From assembly GCA_022705325.1 (NCBI GenBank), contig JAKJER010000006.1, forward strand, positions 105,097 through 169,096: DNA of 64,000 nucleotides, in the 5' to 3' direction. The translations under genes were made by a program, and so were the position numbers. Origin of the DNA: Planctomycetota bacterium. Its GTDB lineage: Bacteria; Planctomycetota; Phycisphaerae; SM23-33. The notes below the pieces were generated by a model. It searched no databases. It was not told where the DNA came from and saw only the letters and a program-made list of their open reading frames with translations. Of this stretch, positions 52,040-61,398 are shown one piece after another (positions within the stretch are counted from its first letter, which is position 1; every line of letters begins with the position of its first letter).

Positions 52040-52375
52040 TTAGGAGCCTTTCTTGAGGGTGCCCAGCGTCTCGCCGCTCTTGCGGGCGAGGCGGACCTTG
52101 GTCTTGTCCTGGGAGGTCTTGAAGCCGACGCGCGTGGGCTGGTTGGTCTTGGGGTCGACCGGCAGGACGTTGGAGATGTCAACGGGCATCTCCTTCTGGA
52201 TTCGCCCGCCCTGGGGATGCTGGCGGGAGGGGCGCAGGTGGCGGAATACGCGGTTGACGCCCTGCACCAGCACCTTGCGCCGGTCGGCGTCCACGCGAAT
52301 GACCTCGCCGATCTTGCCCTTGTCGTCACCGGCGATCACCATCACGCGATCGCCCTTTTTCACGTGCATTGCCAT
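52040..52375 (-). CDS. rplX: Ribosomal protein L24
   Basis: A 111-residue protein. The KOW motif is MHVKKGDRVMVIAGDDKGKI with GEVIRVDADRRKVLVQGVN, followed by PQGGRIQKEMPVDISNVLPV and KTKVRLARKSGE. L24 starts large-subunit assembly. It follows rplN with a gap of only four bases. Confidence 0.97.
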   Translation of the reverse strand: MAMHVKKGDRVMVIAGDDKGKIGEVIRVDADRRKVLVQGVNRVFRHLRPSRQHPQGGRIQKEMPVDISNVLPVDPKTNQPTRVGFKTSQDKTKVRLARKSGETLGTLKKGS

Positions 52376-52379
52376 AGGA

Positions 52380-52766
52380 CTACACCACCTCGCTGGCCAG
52401 GGACACGATCTTCATGAAGTTCTTCTCTCGCAGCTCGCGGGCGACGGCGCCGAAGATGCGGGTGCCCTTGGGGTTCCCGTCGTCGTCGATGATCACCGCG
52501 GCGTTGCGGTCGAAGCGGACGTAGCTGCCGTCGCTGCGCCGGGCGGGCTTGGCCACGCGGACGATCACGCAGCGGACCACGTCGCCGGCCTTCACGTCCC
52601 CGCCGGGCGTGGCCTTCTTGACCGAGGCGATGATCATGTCGCCCAGGCCGGCGGTCAGGCGGGTGAAGCCGCCCCGCCGGGTCATCCCGCCGACCACGCG
52701 GATGCAGCCCACGATCTGGGCCCCGGTGTTGTCGGCTACGTCAAGTCTGGTTTCTGCTTGAATCAC
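52380..52766 (-). CDS. rplN: Ribosomal protein L14
   Basis: A 128-residue protein starting [20 protein letters not shown] and [20 protein letters not shown], with [40 protein letters not shown] and [20 protein letters not shown]. It is a slightly extended L14 at the subunit interface. Confidence 0.98.
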   Translation of the reverse strand: MIQAETRLDVADNTGAQIVGCIRVVGGMTRRGGFTRLTAGLGDMIIASVKKATPGGDVKAGDVVRCVIVRVAKPARRSDGSYVRFDRNAAVIIDDDGNPKGTRIFGAVARELREKNFMKIVSLASEVV

Positions 52767-52784
52767 GGAACTACCCTCGTCTGG

Positions 52785-53147
52785 TCAGTCCTGGGAGAGC
52801 TGGGGTTCAGCCGGCACGGAGGCGTCAGCGGGCGTCACGTCCTCGGCGACGGTCTGCCCGGCCTGCTCCAGAATGCTGCCCGATCGGATGATCCGGGCCA
52901 GCCGCCAGCTCTTGTTCTTGCTCATCCGCCGGCAGGGGACGATCTCCACCACGTCGCCCATCTTGGCGGCGTTGGCAGGGTCGTGGGCGGCCACCTTGGT
53001 CTGGCGACGGAGGTACTTGTTGTACCGCTCGTGCTTGACCAGGTTGATGATCGCCACGCGGATGGTCTTGTCGCCGCCGACGCTGACGACCTTGCCGGTC
53101 CATCGCGTCTGCCTCTTGTCTGCCACGTTCTTGCCTGCGTTTGTCAT
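52785..53147 (-). CDS. rpsQ: Ribosomal protein S17 with extended ends
   Basis: A 120-residue protein against about 85 in E. coli. The OB-fold core is RWTGKVVSVGGDKTIRVAII, VKHERYNKYLRRQTKVAAHD, GDVVEIVPCRRMSKNKSWRL. Residues about 93-120 form an added acidic tail (EQAGQTVAEDVTPADASVPA). S17 binds 16S rRNA helix 11. It follows rpmC after 42 bases. Confidence 0.95.
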   Translation of the reverse strand: MTNAGKNVADKRQTRWTGKVVSVGGDKTIRVAIINLVKHERYNKYLRRQTKVAAHDPANAAKMGDVVEIVPCRRMSKNKSWRLARIIRSGSILEQAGQTVAEDVTPADASVPAEPQLSQD

Positions 53148-53189
53148 CGCTTCAGTTCCAAGTGGGGGCCCGGTCGCCCGGCCCGGAGA

Positions 53190-53393
53190 TTACTTCTGGC
53201 TGGCCTGGAGTTCCCGCTGGCGCTTGACCGTCAACAGGCGGGCGATGTCCCGCTTGGTCTTGGTCAGCATCGAGGGGTCTTCCAGCTTCTCGGTCACCGC
53301 CTGCGATCGCACGTCGAACAGGTGGCGGTGCAGGCGCTCCAGCTCGTTGGCCAGTTCCTCGTCGGTCAGTTCACGAATTTCGCTGATCTTCAT
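53190..53393 (-). CDS. rpmC: Ribosomal protein L29
   Basis: A 67-residue protein: MKISEIRELTDEELANELER, LHRHLFDVRSQAVTEKLEDP, and TKRDIARLLTVKRQRELQ, two helices as in other L29. It sits at the tunnel exit next to L23. Confidence 0.96.
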   Translation of the reverse strand: MKISEIRELTDEELANELERLHRHLFDVRSQAVTEKLEDPSMLTKTKRDIARLLTVKRQRELQASQK

Positions 53394-53405
53394 GGTTGGT
53401 CCGCC

Positions 53406-53825
53406 TTACAGCCCGTGCCGCCGATAGACCATGCGGCAGGTTACCGGCATCTTGTGGGCCACGCGCCGCAGGGCCGCCTTGGCCGTCGGCTCGTCCACGC
53501 CGCCGATCTCGAAGAGGATGGTGCCCGGCTTGATCGGGGCGACCCATTCCTCGGTCTCGCCTTTGCCTTTGCCCATTCGCACTTCCAGGGGCTTCTTGGA
53601 GATCGGCTTGTCCGGGAAGACGCGGATGTACACCCGCCCCTCGCGGTGCAGGAAGTGCGTGGCGGCCACGCGGCCGGCTTCCAACTGCTTGGCCGTTATC
53701 CAGGCCGAATCCTGGCTCTGCAATCCGAACTCCCCGAAGGAGACGGTGTTGCCGCGGGTCGCCAGCCCGCGCATCCTGCCGCGCTGCTGCTTGCGGTGTT
53801 TGACTCGTTTGGGCATCATCGCCAT
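53406..53825 (-). CDS. rplP: Ribosomal protein L16
   Basis: A 139-residue protein. The first ATG at 53825 has AGGTG six bases before it; [20 protein letters not shown] begins three codons later. [40 protein letters not shown] and [20 protein letters not shown] are canonical. L16 positions tRNA in the A site. Confidence 0.98.
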   Translation of the reverse strand: MAMMPKRVKHRKQQRGRMRGLATRGNTVSFGEFGLQSQDSAWITAKQLEAGRVAATHFLHREGRVYIRVFPDKPISKKPLEVRMGKGKGETEEWVAPIKPGTILFEIGGVDEPTAKAALRRVAHKMPVTCRMVYRRHGL

Positions 53826-53861
53826 AAAGCACCTGTCACTTCGTCTGCTGAGAGATTCCTG

Positions 53862-54662
53862 TTAGGCCGGCCCGCCCTGCCCGGGCCCACCGTGTCCTCG
53901 AGCGCCGCCTCGGCCGCCCCGACCGCCGCCCGGGCCGCCCCGGTCGCCGCGATCGGTGCGCTCACGCCGACGACGGGCACGCGTCATCGCGGCGGCGGCA
54001 GCCTGTTCTTCCTCGCTCGGCTGCTCGCCGAACATCCCGCGGTAGATCCACACCTTCACGCCGATCGTCCCGTAGGTGGTGTAGCTGGTGGCGACGCCGT
54101 AGTCCACGTCCGCCTCCAGCGTGTGCAGCGGGATCGATCCCATGATCTGCTTTTCCGTGCGGGCGATTTCCGACCCGCCCAGCCGCCCGGCGATCATGAT
54201 CTTCACGCCCTTGGCGCCGGCCTGCATGGCCATCTCGGCCCGCTGCTTCATGGTCCGGCGGAAGGAGGCCCGGCGCTTGAGCTGGTCGGCGATACCCTCG
54301 GCCAGCAGCTTGGCGTCCAGGTCGGGGTTCTTGATCTCGACGATGTTCAGGTTGACCCGCCGGTCGGTAAGCTCTTCCAGGCGGCTCTTGAGCTTGTCCA
54401 CTTCGGCGCCCTTGGGCCCGATGACCAGGCCGGGGCGGGCGGTCTTGAGGATGACCTTGACCTCCTCGCGGGTACGCTCGATCTCGATGGAGCTGATAGC
54501 CGCGTAGGGAGGCTGGCGGTTGAGGTTGTCGTCGATGAAGCGGCGGATCCTCTCGTCTTCGATGAGGAACTCGCCGAAGTTGCTCTTGGGGGCGAACCAG
54601 CGGCTCTTCCAGCCGATCGTCACGCCGGTCCTGAACCCGATTGGAGATACTTTTTGACCCAT
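53862..54662 (-). CDS. rpsC: Ribosomal protein S3 with Arg/Gly-rich tail
   Basis: A 266-residue protein starting MGQKVSPIGFRTGVTIGWKS. The KH domain shows KTARPGLVIGPKGAEVDKLK, and the C-terminal domain VKIMIAGRLGGSEIARTEKQ and VDYGVATSYTTYGTIGVKVW. After residue about 215 an extra 50 residues read as RRRRERTDRGDRGGPGGGRG and GGRGGARGHGGPGQGG, an RGG-like tail not found in E. coli S3. S3 forms part of the mRNA entry helicase. Confidence 0.97.
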   Translation of the reverse strand: MGQKVSPIGFRTGVTIGWKSRWFAPKSNFGEFLIEDERIRRFIDDNLNRQPPYAAISSIEIERTREEVKVILKTARPGLVIGPKGAEVDKLKSRLEELTDRRVNLNIVEIKNPDLDAKLLAEGIADQLKRRASFRRTMKQRAEMAMQAGAKGVKIMIAGRLGGSEIARTEKQIMGSIPLHTLEADVDYGVATSYTTYGTIGVKVWIYRGMFGEQPSEEEQAAAAAMTRARRRRERTDRGDRGGPGGGRGGRGGARGHGGPGQGGPA

Positions 54663-54674
54663 TGCGCGCTGTCC

Positions 54675-55007
54675 TTATGCTAACTCTTCAACGGACACGA
54701 CGATGTGGCTGGTCCGCTTGAGGATGGGGTGGGCCCGACCGCGGTCCTTGGGCTGGAACCGTTTCATGACCGGCCCCTCGTCGATGCGGGCCTCGTGGAC
54801 GATGAGGCTTTCCACGTCGGCCTCGGCCTCCTGGGCGTTGGCCACGGCGCTCTTGAGCGTCTTGGAGATCATGCCGGCGGCCCGATTGTGCGTGAACTTC
54901 AGGATGTTCAGGGCGTCCTGGACATCCCGCCCGCGGATCAGGTCGACGATCAGGCGTGCTTTCCTCGCGCTGATGCGGGCATACTTGTAGGTTGATTGCC
55001 ATGCCAT
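54675..55007 (-). CDS. rplV: Ribosomal protein L22
   Basis: A 110-residue protein with YARISARKARLIVDLIRGRD, ALNILKFTHNRAAGMISKTL and the hairpin end MKRFQPKDRGRAHPILKRTS, ordinary for L22, which lines the exit tunnel. It follows rpsS after 22 bases and precedes rpsC. Confidence 0.97.
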   Translation of the reverse strand: MAWQSTYKYARISARKARLIVDLIRGRDVQDALNILKFTHNRAAGMISKTLKSAVANAQEAEADVESLIVHEARIDEGPVMKRFQPKDRGRAHPILKRTSHIVVSVEELA

Positions 55008-55029
55008 GGCCGATTACTCCATGCCTGTC

Positions 55030-55305
55030 TTAAGCTTCTTTCTTCGCGCCGCCGCTGTGCCCGCGGAACATGCGGGTGGGGGCGAACTCGCCCAGCTTGT
55101 GCCCGACCATGTCCTCGGTGACGAACAGCTTGTGGAAGATCTTGCCGTTGTGGATCATGAACGTCCGTCCGATGAACTCCGGGACGATCGTGCAGGCGCG
55201 GGCCCAGGTCTTGATGGGCTCCCGGCTGCCGGTTTCGTTCTGCTTCTGGACCTTCCGGAACAGCTTCTCGTCAACGTACGGGCCTTTTTTCGAGCTTCGG
55301 GTCAT
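55030..55305 (-). CDS. rpsS: Ribosomal protein S19
   Basis: A 91-residue protein: [60 protein letters not shown] and [19 protein letters not shown]. All S19 landmarks are present. It binds the 30S head near the A-site tRNA. Confidence 0.98.
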   Translation of the reverse strand: MTRSSKKGPYVDEKLFRKVQKQNETGSREPIKTWARACTIVPEFIGRTFMIHNGKIFHKLFVTEDMVGHKLGEFAPTRMFRGHSGGAKKEA

Positions 55306-55319
55306 GCCTTAAATCCTCG

Positions 55320-56174
55320 TTACAGCACCAACTGTCCCTGCCGCACGTTGCGCCGCCGGCGGAGGATCATTTTGTTGGAGCCCTTGCGTTTCCTGCGGGT
55401 CTTGCCGCCTTTGGCCAGCTTGCCGGTCGGGCTGACGGGGTGACGCCCGCCGCTGCGCCGGCCCTCGCCGCCGCCCATCGGGTGGGCGACGGGGTTCATG
55501 GCCGAGCCGCGAACGTAGGGGCGGATGCCCTTGTGGCGGTTGCGGCCGGCCTTGCCGATCCGCTGGCCCTGGTGGTCGGTGTTGCCCAGTTGCCCGATGG
55601 TGGCCCGGCACTCGGTGTGAACCATTCGCATCTCGCCGGATGGCAGGATCAGGTGGGCCATCTTGCCCTCGCGGGCGGCCAGGCGGGCGACCGAGCCGGC
55701 GGTGCGGACAAGCTTGCCGCCGCGCCCGGGGACCATCTCAATGTTGTGGACTTCCAGGCCCAGCGGAATCTTGCTCAGGGGCATGCAGTTGCCCACGCGG
55801 GGCTCGACGCCCTGGCTGCCGCTGTAGACCTTCTGGCCGACCTTCAGGCCCAGCGGGGACAGGATGTACCGCTTCTCGCCGTCCTCGTACTCCAGGAGGG
55901 CGATGTTGGCGGTGCGGCAGGGGTCGTACTGGATCGACAACACGGTGGCGGCCTGGCCGTCCTTGTTCCGCTTGAAGTCGATGACACGGTACTTCTGCTT
56001 GTTGCCGCCGCCGCGGTGGCGGCTGGTGATGAAGCCCTGGAAGTTGCGCCCGCCCTTCTTCTTGAGGGGCTTGAGCAGCGACTTCTCCGGCGTGGCGCTG
56101 GTGACTTCCTCGCGGATGTTCACCGAGCTGTTTCGCCGGCCGTTCGATGTCGGTTTGTAGATCTTGATCGCCAT
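55320..56174 (-). CDS. rplB: Ribosomal protein L2
   Basis: A 284-residue protein. [20 protein letters not shown] opens it, [20 protein letters not shown] and [20 protein letters not shown] mark the middle, and [20 protein letters not shown] with the conserved histidine-containing catalytic-loop region marks the C-terminus. L2 stabilises the peptidyl-transferase region and inter-subunit bridges. Confidence 0.98.
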   Translation of the reverse strand: MAIKIYKPTSNGRRNSSVNIREEVTSATPEKSLLKPLKKKGGRNFQGFITSRHRGGGNKQKYRVIDFKRNKDGQAATVLSIQYDPCRTANIALLEYEDGEKRYILSPLGLKVGQKVYSGSQGVEPRVGNCMPLSKIPLGLEVHNIEMVPGRGGKLVRTAGSVARLAAREGKMAHLILPSGEMRMVHTECRATIGQLGNTDHQGQRIGKAGRNRHKGIRPYVRGSAMNPVAHPMGGGEGRRSGGRHPVSPTGKLAKGGKTRRKRKGSNKMILRRRRNVRQGQLVL

Positions 56175-56192
56175 GAGTATGCCTTGCGCCTG

Positions 56193-56477
56193 CTAGAACA
56201 GATCGATGCGGTCGTCTTCGTGAAGGACGACGAACGCCTTCTTCCAGTGGCTGGTGGTGCCCCACTTGTACCCGGCCCGGCGGGGCTTGCCCTTACGGTT
56301 GGCGGTGCGGACCTCCACCACGCGAACCTTGTAGATCTTCTCGACGGCCTGGCGGATCTGGGCCTTGTTGGCCTGCGGGGCCACCTCGAAGGAGTACGCG
56401 TTGCGCGTCTGCGACTGGTGGGTGCCCTTCTCGGTGATCAGCGGCCGAATCAGGATGCCGTAGATATCGTTCTTCAT
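56193..56477 (-). CDS. rplW: Ribosomal protein L23
   Basis: A 94-residue protein with YGILIRPLITEKGTHQSQTR, YSFEVAPQANKAQIRQAVEK and YKVRVVEVRTANRKGKPRR. L23 at the tunnel exit is the docking site for trigger factor and SRP. The start overlaps the rplD stop by four bases. Confidence 0.97.
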   Translation of the reverse strand: MKNDIYGILIRPLITEKGTHQSQTRNAYSFEVAPQANKAQIRQAVEKIYKVRVVEVRTANRKGKPRRAGYKWGTTSHWKKAFVVLHEDDRIDLF

Positions 56478-57103
56478 TGGGCCGACTCCTGGCCCACCAG
56501 GGCCTTCATCGCGTCCAGGGTGACAATCATCTTCTGGCGGGTGGCCACGTCGTAGGCATTCAACTCCTCGGCGATTCGGACGGTGAGGTCCGGGAGGTTC
56601 CGGGAGCTGAGGTAGACGTTGGCGTCCCGCTGGGCGAGGGTCAGCAGGCAGGAGCGGTTGATCTGGAGGGCCTGGAGGACCTTGGCCATCTGGGCGGTCT
56701 TGGGGGCGTCCAGGTTCAGGCCGTCCAGGACCATCAGGTCGCTGCCCAGGAGCTTGGCCAGGATGGCGGACTTGAGGGCCGCCTGGCGCATCTTCTTGGG
56801 CAGGGCCTGGCGGAAATCGCGGGTTCGCTTGGCGAAGGCCATCCCGCCGCCCTTCATGACGTTGGTGCGGACGTTGCCCCTGCGGGCGTTGCCCGTGCCC
56901 TTCTGGCGGTAGAGCTTGCGGGTCGACCCGGCCACGTCAGCGCGGCTCTTGGTCTGGGCCGTGCCCTGTCGCTGGTTGGCGTGGTAGGCCACCACCGCCT
57001 GCTTGACCAGGGCGGCGTTGACCGTGCCTCCAAGGACCTGCTCGTCCACCTTCAGGGTGTCGATCTTCTGGCCGCTGATGTTGTATACAGGTACTTCCAA
57101 CAT
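56474..57103 (-). CDS. rplD: Ribosomal protein L4
   Basis: A 209-residue protein. ATG 57103 follows AGGATA and starts MLEVPVYNISGQKIDTLKVD; a longer open frame upstream lies over rplC. KSRADVAGSTRKLYRQKGTG, NARRGNVRTNVMKGGGMAFA and PKKMRQAALKSAILAKL are canonical, including the tunnel loop. L4 in E. coli also controls the S10 operon by attenuation; no such leader hairpin was identified. Confidence 0.97.
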   Translation of the reverse strand: MLEVPVYNISGQKIDTLKVDEQVLGGTVNAALVKQAVVAYHANQRQGTAQTKSRADVAGSTRKLYRQKGTGNARRGNVRTNVMKGGGMAFAKRTRDFRQALPKKMRQAALKSAILAKLLGSDLMVLDGLNLDAPKTAQMAKVLQALQINRSCLLTLAQRDANVYLSSRNLPDLTVRIAEELNAYDVATRQKMIVTLDAMKALVGQESAQ

Positions 57104-57126
57104 GACGATATCCTGTTGGGCTGGCC

Positions 57127-57783
57127 CTACTGGGCGGCCTTGCCCGTCTTGCTCGCTCGGATGAAGACGTACCCGCCGTTGGCTCCGGGCACCGCGCCCT
57201 GGATCAGCAACAGGTTGTTTTCCTTGTCGATTCGGACCAGCCGGTGGTTGCGGCTGGTGCTGCGGACGCTGCCCATGTGCCCCGCCATCCGCTTGCCCTT
57301 CTTGATGTCGCCGCCCCAGCCGCGGGTGGTCGCGTGGCTGCCGATGGAGCCGGGGCTGCGGTGCTTGCGTTCCGTGCCGTGGCTGGCGGGCTGGCCGCCG
57401 AAGTTGTGGCGCTTCATGACGCCCTGGTAGCCCTTGCCCTTGGTCGTGCCGATCACGTCGACCAGGTCCACGCCCTCGAAGACGTCCACGCTGAAGGTCT
57501 GCCCCAGCTCGACGTCCTGGGCGTCCTGGGCCAGGCGGACTTCCCGCACAAACCGCTTGGGCTTGCACTTGGCCTTGGCGGCGACCTTGATCTGCGGCTT
57601 GGCCGCCCGCTGGACCTTGACGTCCTCGAAGCCCAGTTGCAGGGCGGGGTAGCCGTCCTGCTCCACCGTCTTGATCTGGAGCACGTTGCACGGCCCGGCC
57701 TGAACGACGGTCACCGGCGACAACACGCCGGCTTCGTCATAGACCTGGGTCATGCCTATCTTCTTGCCGAGCAATGCCTGCAT
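57127..57783 (-). CDS. rplC: Ribosomal protein L3
   Basis: A 218-residue protein. ATG 57783 has AGGTG at a good distance, better than a GTG two codons upstream. MQALLGKKIGMTQVYDEAGV, VDVIGTTKGKGYQGVMKRHN, FGGQPASHGTERKHRSPGSI and GRKM-like KGKRMAGHMGSVRSTSRNHR are canonical. L3 reaches the peptidyl-transferase centre. Confidence 0.97.
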   Translation of the reverse strand: MQALLGKKIGMTQVYDEAGVLSPVTVVQAGPCNVLQIKTVEQDGYPALQLGFEDVKVQRAAKPQIKVAAKAKCKPKRFVREVRLAQDAQDVELGQTFSVDVFEGVDLVDVIGTTKGKGYQGVMKRHNFGGQPASHGTERKHRSPGSIGSHATTRGWGGDIKKGKRMAGHMGSVRSTSRNHRLVRIDKENNLLLIQGAVPGANGGYVFIRASKTGKAAQ

Positions 57784-57791
57784 GAGCACAC

Positions 57792-58100
57792 CTATGCCTT
57801 GATCTTGATGAACACGCCGGCGGGCACGACCAGGCGGTTGAGCGCCTCGACGGTCCGCACAGTGGGCTCGTAGATGTCGATGATTCGCTTGTGGGTCCGC
57901 ATCTCGAACTGCTCGCGGGACTTCTTGTCCACATGCGGGCTGCGGAGCACCGTGTATCGCTCGATCCGAGTGGGCAGCGGGATCGGACCCCGCACGCGGG
58001 CGCCCGTCCGTTCGGCGTGATCCACGATCTCCTTGGCCGAGTTATCCAGGGCCCGATGATCGTATGCTTCCATCCGTATGCGTATCTTGTCTTGCACCAT
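57792..58100 (-). CDS. rpsJ: Ribosomal protein S10
   Basis: A 102-residue protein: [60 protein letters not shown] and [20 protein letters not shown]. It is first in the S10 operon, with its own predicted promoter. It also serves as NusE in antitermination complexes in other bacteria. Confidence 0.98.
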   Translation of the reverse strand: MVQDKIRIRMEAYDHRALDNSAKEIVDHAERTGARVRGPIPLPTRIERYTVLRSPHVDKKSREQFEMRTHKRIIDIYEPTVRTVEALNRLVVPAGVFIKIKA

Positions 58101-58151
58101 GGAAAACGTCTCCGATCCCGTTGCTCGCGGGGAAAAATGCAGAGTTACGTA

Positions 58152-58179
58152 AAGATACGGATTTTTTCATCTCTGTCAA
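58152..58179 (-). promoter_or_regulatory. Predicted promoter of the S10 operon
   Basis: On the minus strand a perfect TTGACA (58174-58179) and TATCTT (58152-58157) are 16 bases apart. They lie in an AT-rich stretch between fusA and rpsJ, about 50 bases before the rpsJ start codon. Confidence 0.65.
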
Positions 58180-58218
58180 CTCAAATCCGCTCTTTGGCTC
58201 AATTTTTCCCGGTTTACC

Positions 58219-60285
58219 TCATACGTACCGAAGGATCTGCTCCGCCACCTGGGCGGGCGCGGGGGCATACGCGGCGGGTTCCAGCGTATAAGTCCCGCGT
58301 CCCTGGGTCAGGCTGCGAAGCTGAGTACTGTATCCGAACATCTCCGCCAGCGGCACCTCCGCCAGCAGCACACGATAGCGCCCGCGGGTCTCCATCTGGT
58401 GGATCTCCGCCCGGCGGGCCTGCAAATCACCCGTCACTGCGCCCAGGAACTCCTCCGGCGTCGACACCGCCAGGCGCATGATCGGTTCCAGAAAGACCGG
58501 GGTGGCGTCCTTGACGGCCTGGTTGAAGCCCAGGGCGGCCGCGTGCTGGAACGCAATGTCGTTGCTGTCCACCGGGTGGTGCTTGCCGTCCAGCAGCGTC
58601 GCCTTGACGTTGAGCATGGGATAGCCCGCCAGGGGCCCGCTGCCGGCGGCGTCGCGGACGCCCTGCTCGACGGAAGCCACGAACTCCCGCGGGATGACCC
58701 CGCCGTGGGTGGCGTCCTCGAAGGTGATGGGCGGTTGTCCGGTGGCGGGCTTGCAGGCCTCCACGCGGAGAGTCACCACGGCGAACATGCCCCGCCCGCC
58801 GGTCTGGTGGATGAACCGGCCCTCGGCCTGGGCCTGGCCCAGTACGGTCTCCTTGTAGGCCACGCTGGGCCGGCCCACGCGGACGTCCACGCTGAGGTCG
58901 CGGATAAGCTTGTTTCGGATAATCTCCAGGTGCAGCTCGCCCATGCCGGAGATGGTGGTCTGCCCGGTGTCGCTGTCGTAGCGGAAGCGGAAGCTGGGGT
59001 CTTCCCGCCGCAGGGTGTTCAGGGCGTCCACGAGGCGTTCCTTGTCGGCGCTGGATCGCGGCTCGATGGACATGGTGATGACCGGCTCGGGGAACTCCAG
59101 CCGCTCCAGCACGATCGGATGGCGGGTGTCGCAGAGGGTGTCGCCGGTGAGGCTGTGCTTGAGCCCCACCACCGCCACGATGTCGCCCGCGACCGCCTCG
59201 TCCCGCTTGATCCGTCGCTGGGCGTGCATCTCCCAGATGCGGGAGATGTTCTCCTTCTTGTCCTGAGTGCTGTTGAGGACCCGCGTCCCACCGCCCAGGT
59301 GCCCGCTGTAGATGCGGATGAAGTGCAGGTCTCCGTGCTGGTCGGAGACGACCTTGAAGACCAGGGCCGAGAAGGGCTCATCCGGATCGGGTTTGCGGCG
59401 AATGACCTTGTCGCTGCGGAGCGTCTCGTGCCCAGCGATGGCGCCGACCTCCAGAGGGCTGGGCAGGTAGTCCACCACGGCGTCCAGCAGCAACTGGATG
59501 CCCATGTGCTTGAGCGCCGAGCCGCACAGCAGGGGCTGAATCTTGTTGGCCACCGTACCCTTGCGGAGGGCGGCGATGATCGCCTCGGCGTCGATCTCCT
59601 CCTCGGCCAGGTACTTCTCCATCAGGGCGTCGTCGCACTCCGCCGCCCGCTCGATCAGTTCGTGGCGGAACAGCTCGACCTCGTCGGCCATCTCGGGCGG
59701 TATGGGGCCCGTCGAGCCGATCTCGGCGGGCTCGTAGAAGTAGGCCGTCCGGGTGATCAGGTCCACCTGCCCCTGGAAGGTCTCGCCCTCGCCGATGGGC
59801 AGTTGGAGGACGACGGGATGGCCCAGGAGTCTCTCGCGGATCTCGCGGACCACGCGGTCGAAGTCGGCGCCGGTGCGGTCGAGCTTGTTGACAAAGCACA
59901 GTCGGGGCACGCGGTAGCGGTCGGCCTGGTGCCAGACGGTCTCGGACTGGGCCTCGACCCCGCCCACGCCGCAGAAGACGGCCACCGCGCCGTCCAGCAC
60001 GCGGAGGGACCGTTCGACCTCGATCGTGAAGTCGACGTGTCCGGGGGTGTCGATGAGATTGACGGCGTGGTCGCGCCAGGGGAAGGTGGTGGCCGCGGAG
60101 GTGATGGTGATCCCCCGCTGCTGCTCCTCGACCAGGTAGTCCATGACGGCCGTCCCCTCGTGCACCTCGCCGATCTTGTAGGTACGACCGGCGAAGAAGA
60201 GGACCCGTTCGGTAACGGTCGTCTTCCCGGCATCGATGTGGGCCATGATGCCGATGTTGCGAACATGTTGGAGGCTTTTGGCCAT
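58219..60285 (-). CDS. fusA: Elongation factor G
   Basis: A 688-residue protein from ATG 60285; an in-frame GTG at 60336 would add 17 residues, and neither has a clear ribosome-binding site. G motifs are [41 protein letters not shown] and CGSAL. Domain IV shows [20 protein letters not shown] and [20 protein letters not shown], and domain [21 protein letters not shown] and [23 protein letters not shown] moves tRNAs and mRNA after peptide bond formation. It has the usual place after rpsG, but tuf does not follow. Confidence 0.96.
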   Translation of the reverse strand: MAKSLQHVRNIGIMAHIDAGKTTVTERVLFFAGRTYKIGEVHEGTAVMDYLVEEQQRGITITSAATTFPWRDHAVNLIDTPGHVDFTIEVERSLRVLDGAVAVFCGVGGVEAQSETVWHQADRYRVPRLCFVNKLDRTGADFDRVVREIRERLLGHPVVLQLPIGEGETFQGQVDLITRTAYFYEPAEIGSTGPIPPEMADEVELFRHELIERAAECDDALMEKYLAEEEIDAEAIIAALRKGTVANKIQPLLCGSALKHMGIQLLLDAVVDYLPSPLEVGAIAGHETLRSDKVIRRKPDPDEPFSALVFKVVSDQHGDLHFIRIYSGHLGGGTRVLNSTQDKKENISRIWEMHAQRRIKRDEAVAGDIVAVVGLKHSLTGDTLCDTRHPIVLERLEFPEPVITMSIEPRSSADKERLVDALNTLRREDPSFRFRYDSDTGQTTISGMGELHLEIIRNKLIRDLSVDVRVGRPSVAYKETVLGQAQAEGRFIHQTGGRGMFAVVTLRVEACKPATGQPPITFEDATHGGVIPREFVASVEQGVRDAAGSGPLAGYPMLNVKATLLDGKHHPVDSNDIAFQHAAALGFNQAVKDATPVFLEPIMRLAVSTPEEFLGAVTGDLQARRAEIHQMETRGRYRVLLAEVPLAEMFGYSTQLRSLTQGRGTYTLEPAAYAPAPAQVAEQILRYV

Positions 60286-60746
60286 CTCGCTCTGCGTTTG
60301 CCCGCTGGGGGCCACCTGTACGAACACCTGCGACACGCGCCAGGCCGGCGCATAGAGAGAGGCAAACGGAGCGAACGGATGGGGGGGAAATCCACGCGTT
60401 CAGGCTGGAGAGCGCCTCCGGGCGTCTCCGCCGGTCTTGGAGCTCATCTGGGGCGAGCCCAGCGAGTCACGAGCAGACCGGCCCGGTTGTCCTATCTCAA
60501 GCGGCCTGGCCCCGGCCGGCCGGTGAAGACCGGGCCGGAGCGACCTTTTCTGAGCCCCGGCCACATCGCCGCCGCCTGCATCCGCGTCGGCGGGACCGGG
60601 GTCGCCCAGGGCTCGCATTGCCGGTGTCCCGCGGGACCGACCCGCTATCCGTTGCCGGCAATCGCCAAAGGCGATTCAACACGTCACCGCTTCTCCTCGC
60701 CCGGCGGCGGGCCCAGGCCCGTCACCGGCGAGGGTGTAAGCTAAAG
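60286..60746 (-). other. Long untranslated leader upstream of fusA
   Basis: About 460 bases separate a TATAAT element from the fusA ATG, with no convincing gene. The stretch has several GC-rich inverted repeats, such as CGCCtttgGCG near 60665-60675 and GGGTCGGTCCCGCGGGAC near 60630-60650. Two short open frames exist but have no family likeness and weak start signals. It may carry a regulatory structure; no known riboswitch or ribosomal-protein leader was recognised. Confidence 0.4.
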
Positions 60747-60776
60747 ATTATACTACGCGCCCTGCAAAAACAGCAA
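60747..60776 (-). promoter_or_regulatory. Predicted promoter of fusA with perfect -10
   Basis: On the minus strand TTGCTG (60771-60776) is followed after 18 bases by a perfect TATAAT (60747-60752), just behind the rpsG stop codon. The -35 is weak. Confidence 0.5.
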
Positions 60777-60785
60777 GGCGAAAAA

Positions 60786-61262
60786 TCACCACGCGAAGTG
60801 GGCGAAGGCCTTGTTGGCCTCGGCCATTCGGTGAACGTTCTCGCGGGTCTGCATGGCGGCGCCTTCGCCCTTGTAGGCGGCCAGCAGTTCGCCGGCCAGG
60901 CGGTCGGCGGTGGGGCTGCCCTTGCCGCCCCGGACGGCCTCGCGGAGCCAGCGGATGGCCAGCGAGAGCTGGCGCTTCTTGTTGACCTGCATGGGAACCT
61001 GGTAGTTGGCCCCGCCGACGCGCTTGGAGCGGACTTCGATGAGGGGCTTGACGTTCTCCAGGGCCTTCTCGAAGACCTCGAGAGGGGGAGCGTCCTTCAT
61101 CTTCTTGGCGATCTGCTCCATCGCGTCATAGAACATGCGCTGGGCGACGGACTTCTTGCCGTCGTACATGAAGCAGTTGATGAACTTGGTCACCAGCTTG
61201 CTGTGGTAGACAGGGTCTGGCGCCATTTTTTCCGACGATGCCGTGAACTTCTTGTATGCCAT
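60786..61262 (-). CDS. rpsG: Ribosomal protein S7
   Basis: A 158-residue protein with SKLVTKFINCFMYDGKKSVA, FEKALENVKPLIEVRSKRVG, GANYQVPMQVNKKRQLSLAI and RENVHRMAEANKAFAHFAW. The length is ordinary and the closing FAHFAW is typical of bacterial S7. It organises the 30S head and contacts the E-site tRNA. Confidence 0.98.
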   Translation of the reverse strand: MAYKKFTASSEKMAPDPVYHSKLVTKFINCFMYDGKKSVAQRMFYDAMEQIAKKMKDAPPLEVFEKALENVKPLIEVRSKRVGGANYQVPMQVNKKRQLSLAIRWLREAVRGGKGSPTADRLAGELLAAYKGEGAAMQTRENVHRMAEANKAFAHFAW

Positions 61263-61398
61263 GTTGCTCTTTCCGTTCCCGCCCCAGCGGCGGGGTGCTG
61301 CTGATTACCTGGATTGCGTGTAACGTGACGGTAACCCGCTCGGCGGCCCGGCGGCCGGGGTACGGGACCCCTGCCGCTCGACCCGCCGGTGCGGGAGT

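Noticed and set aside
60400..60682. Two short minus-strand frames in the fusA leader
   Set aside because: No conserved motif and no good start signal; composition fits random GC-rich sequence.
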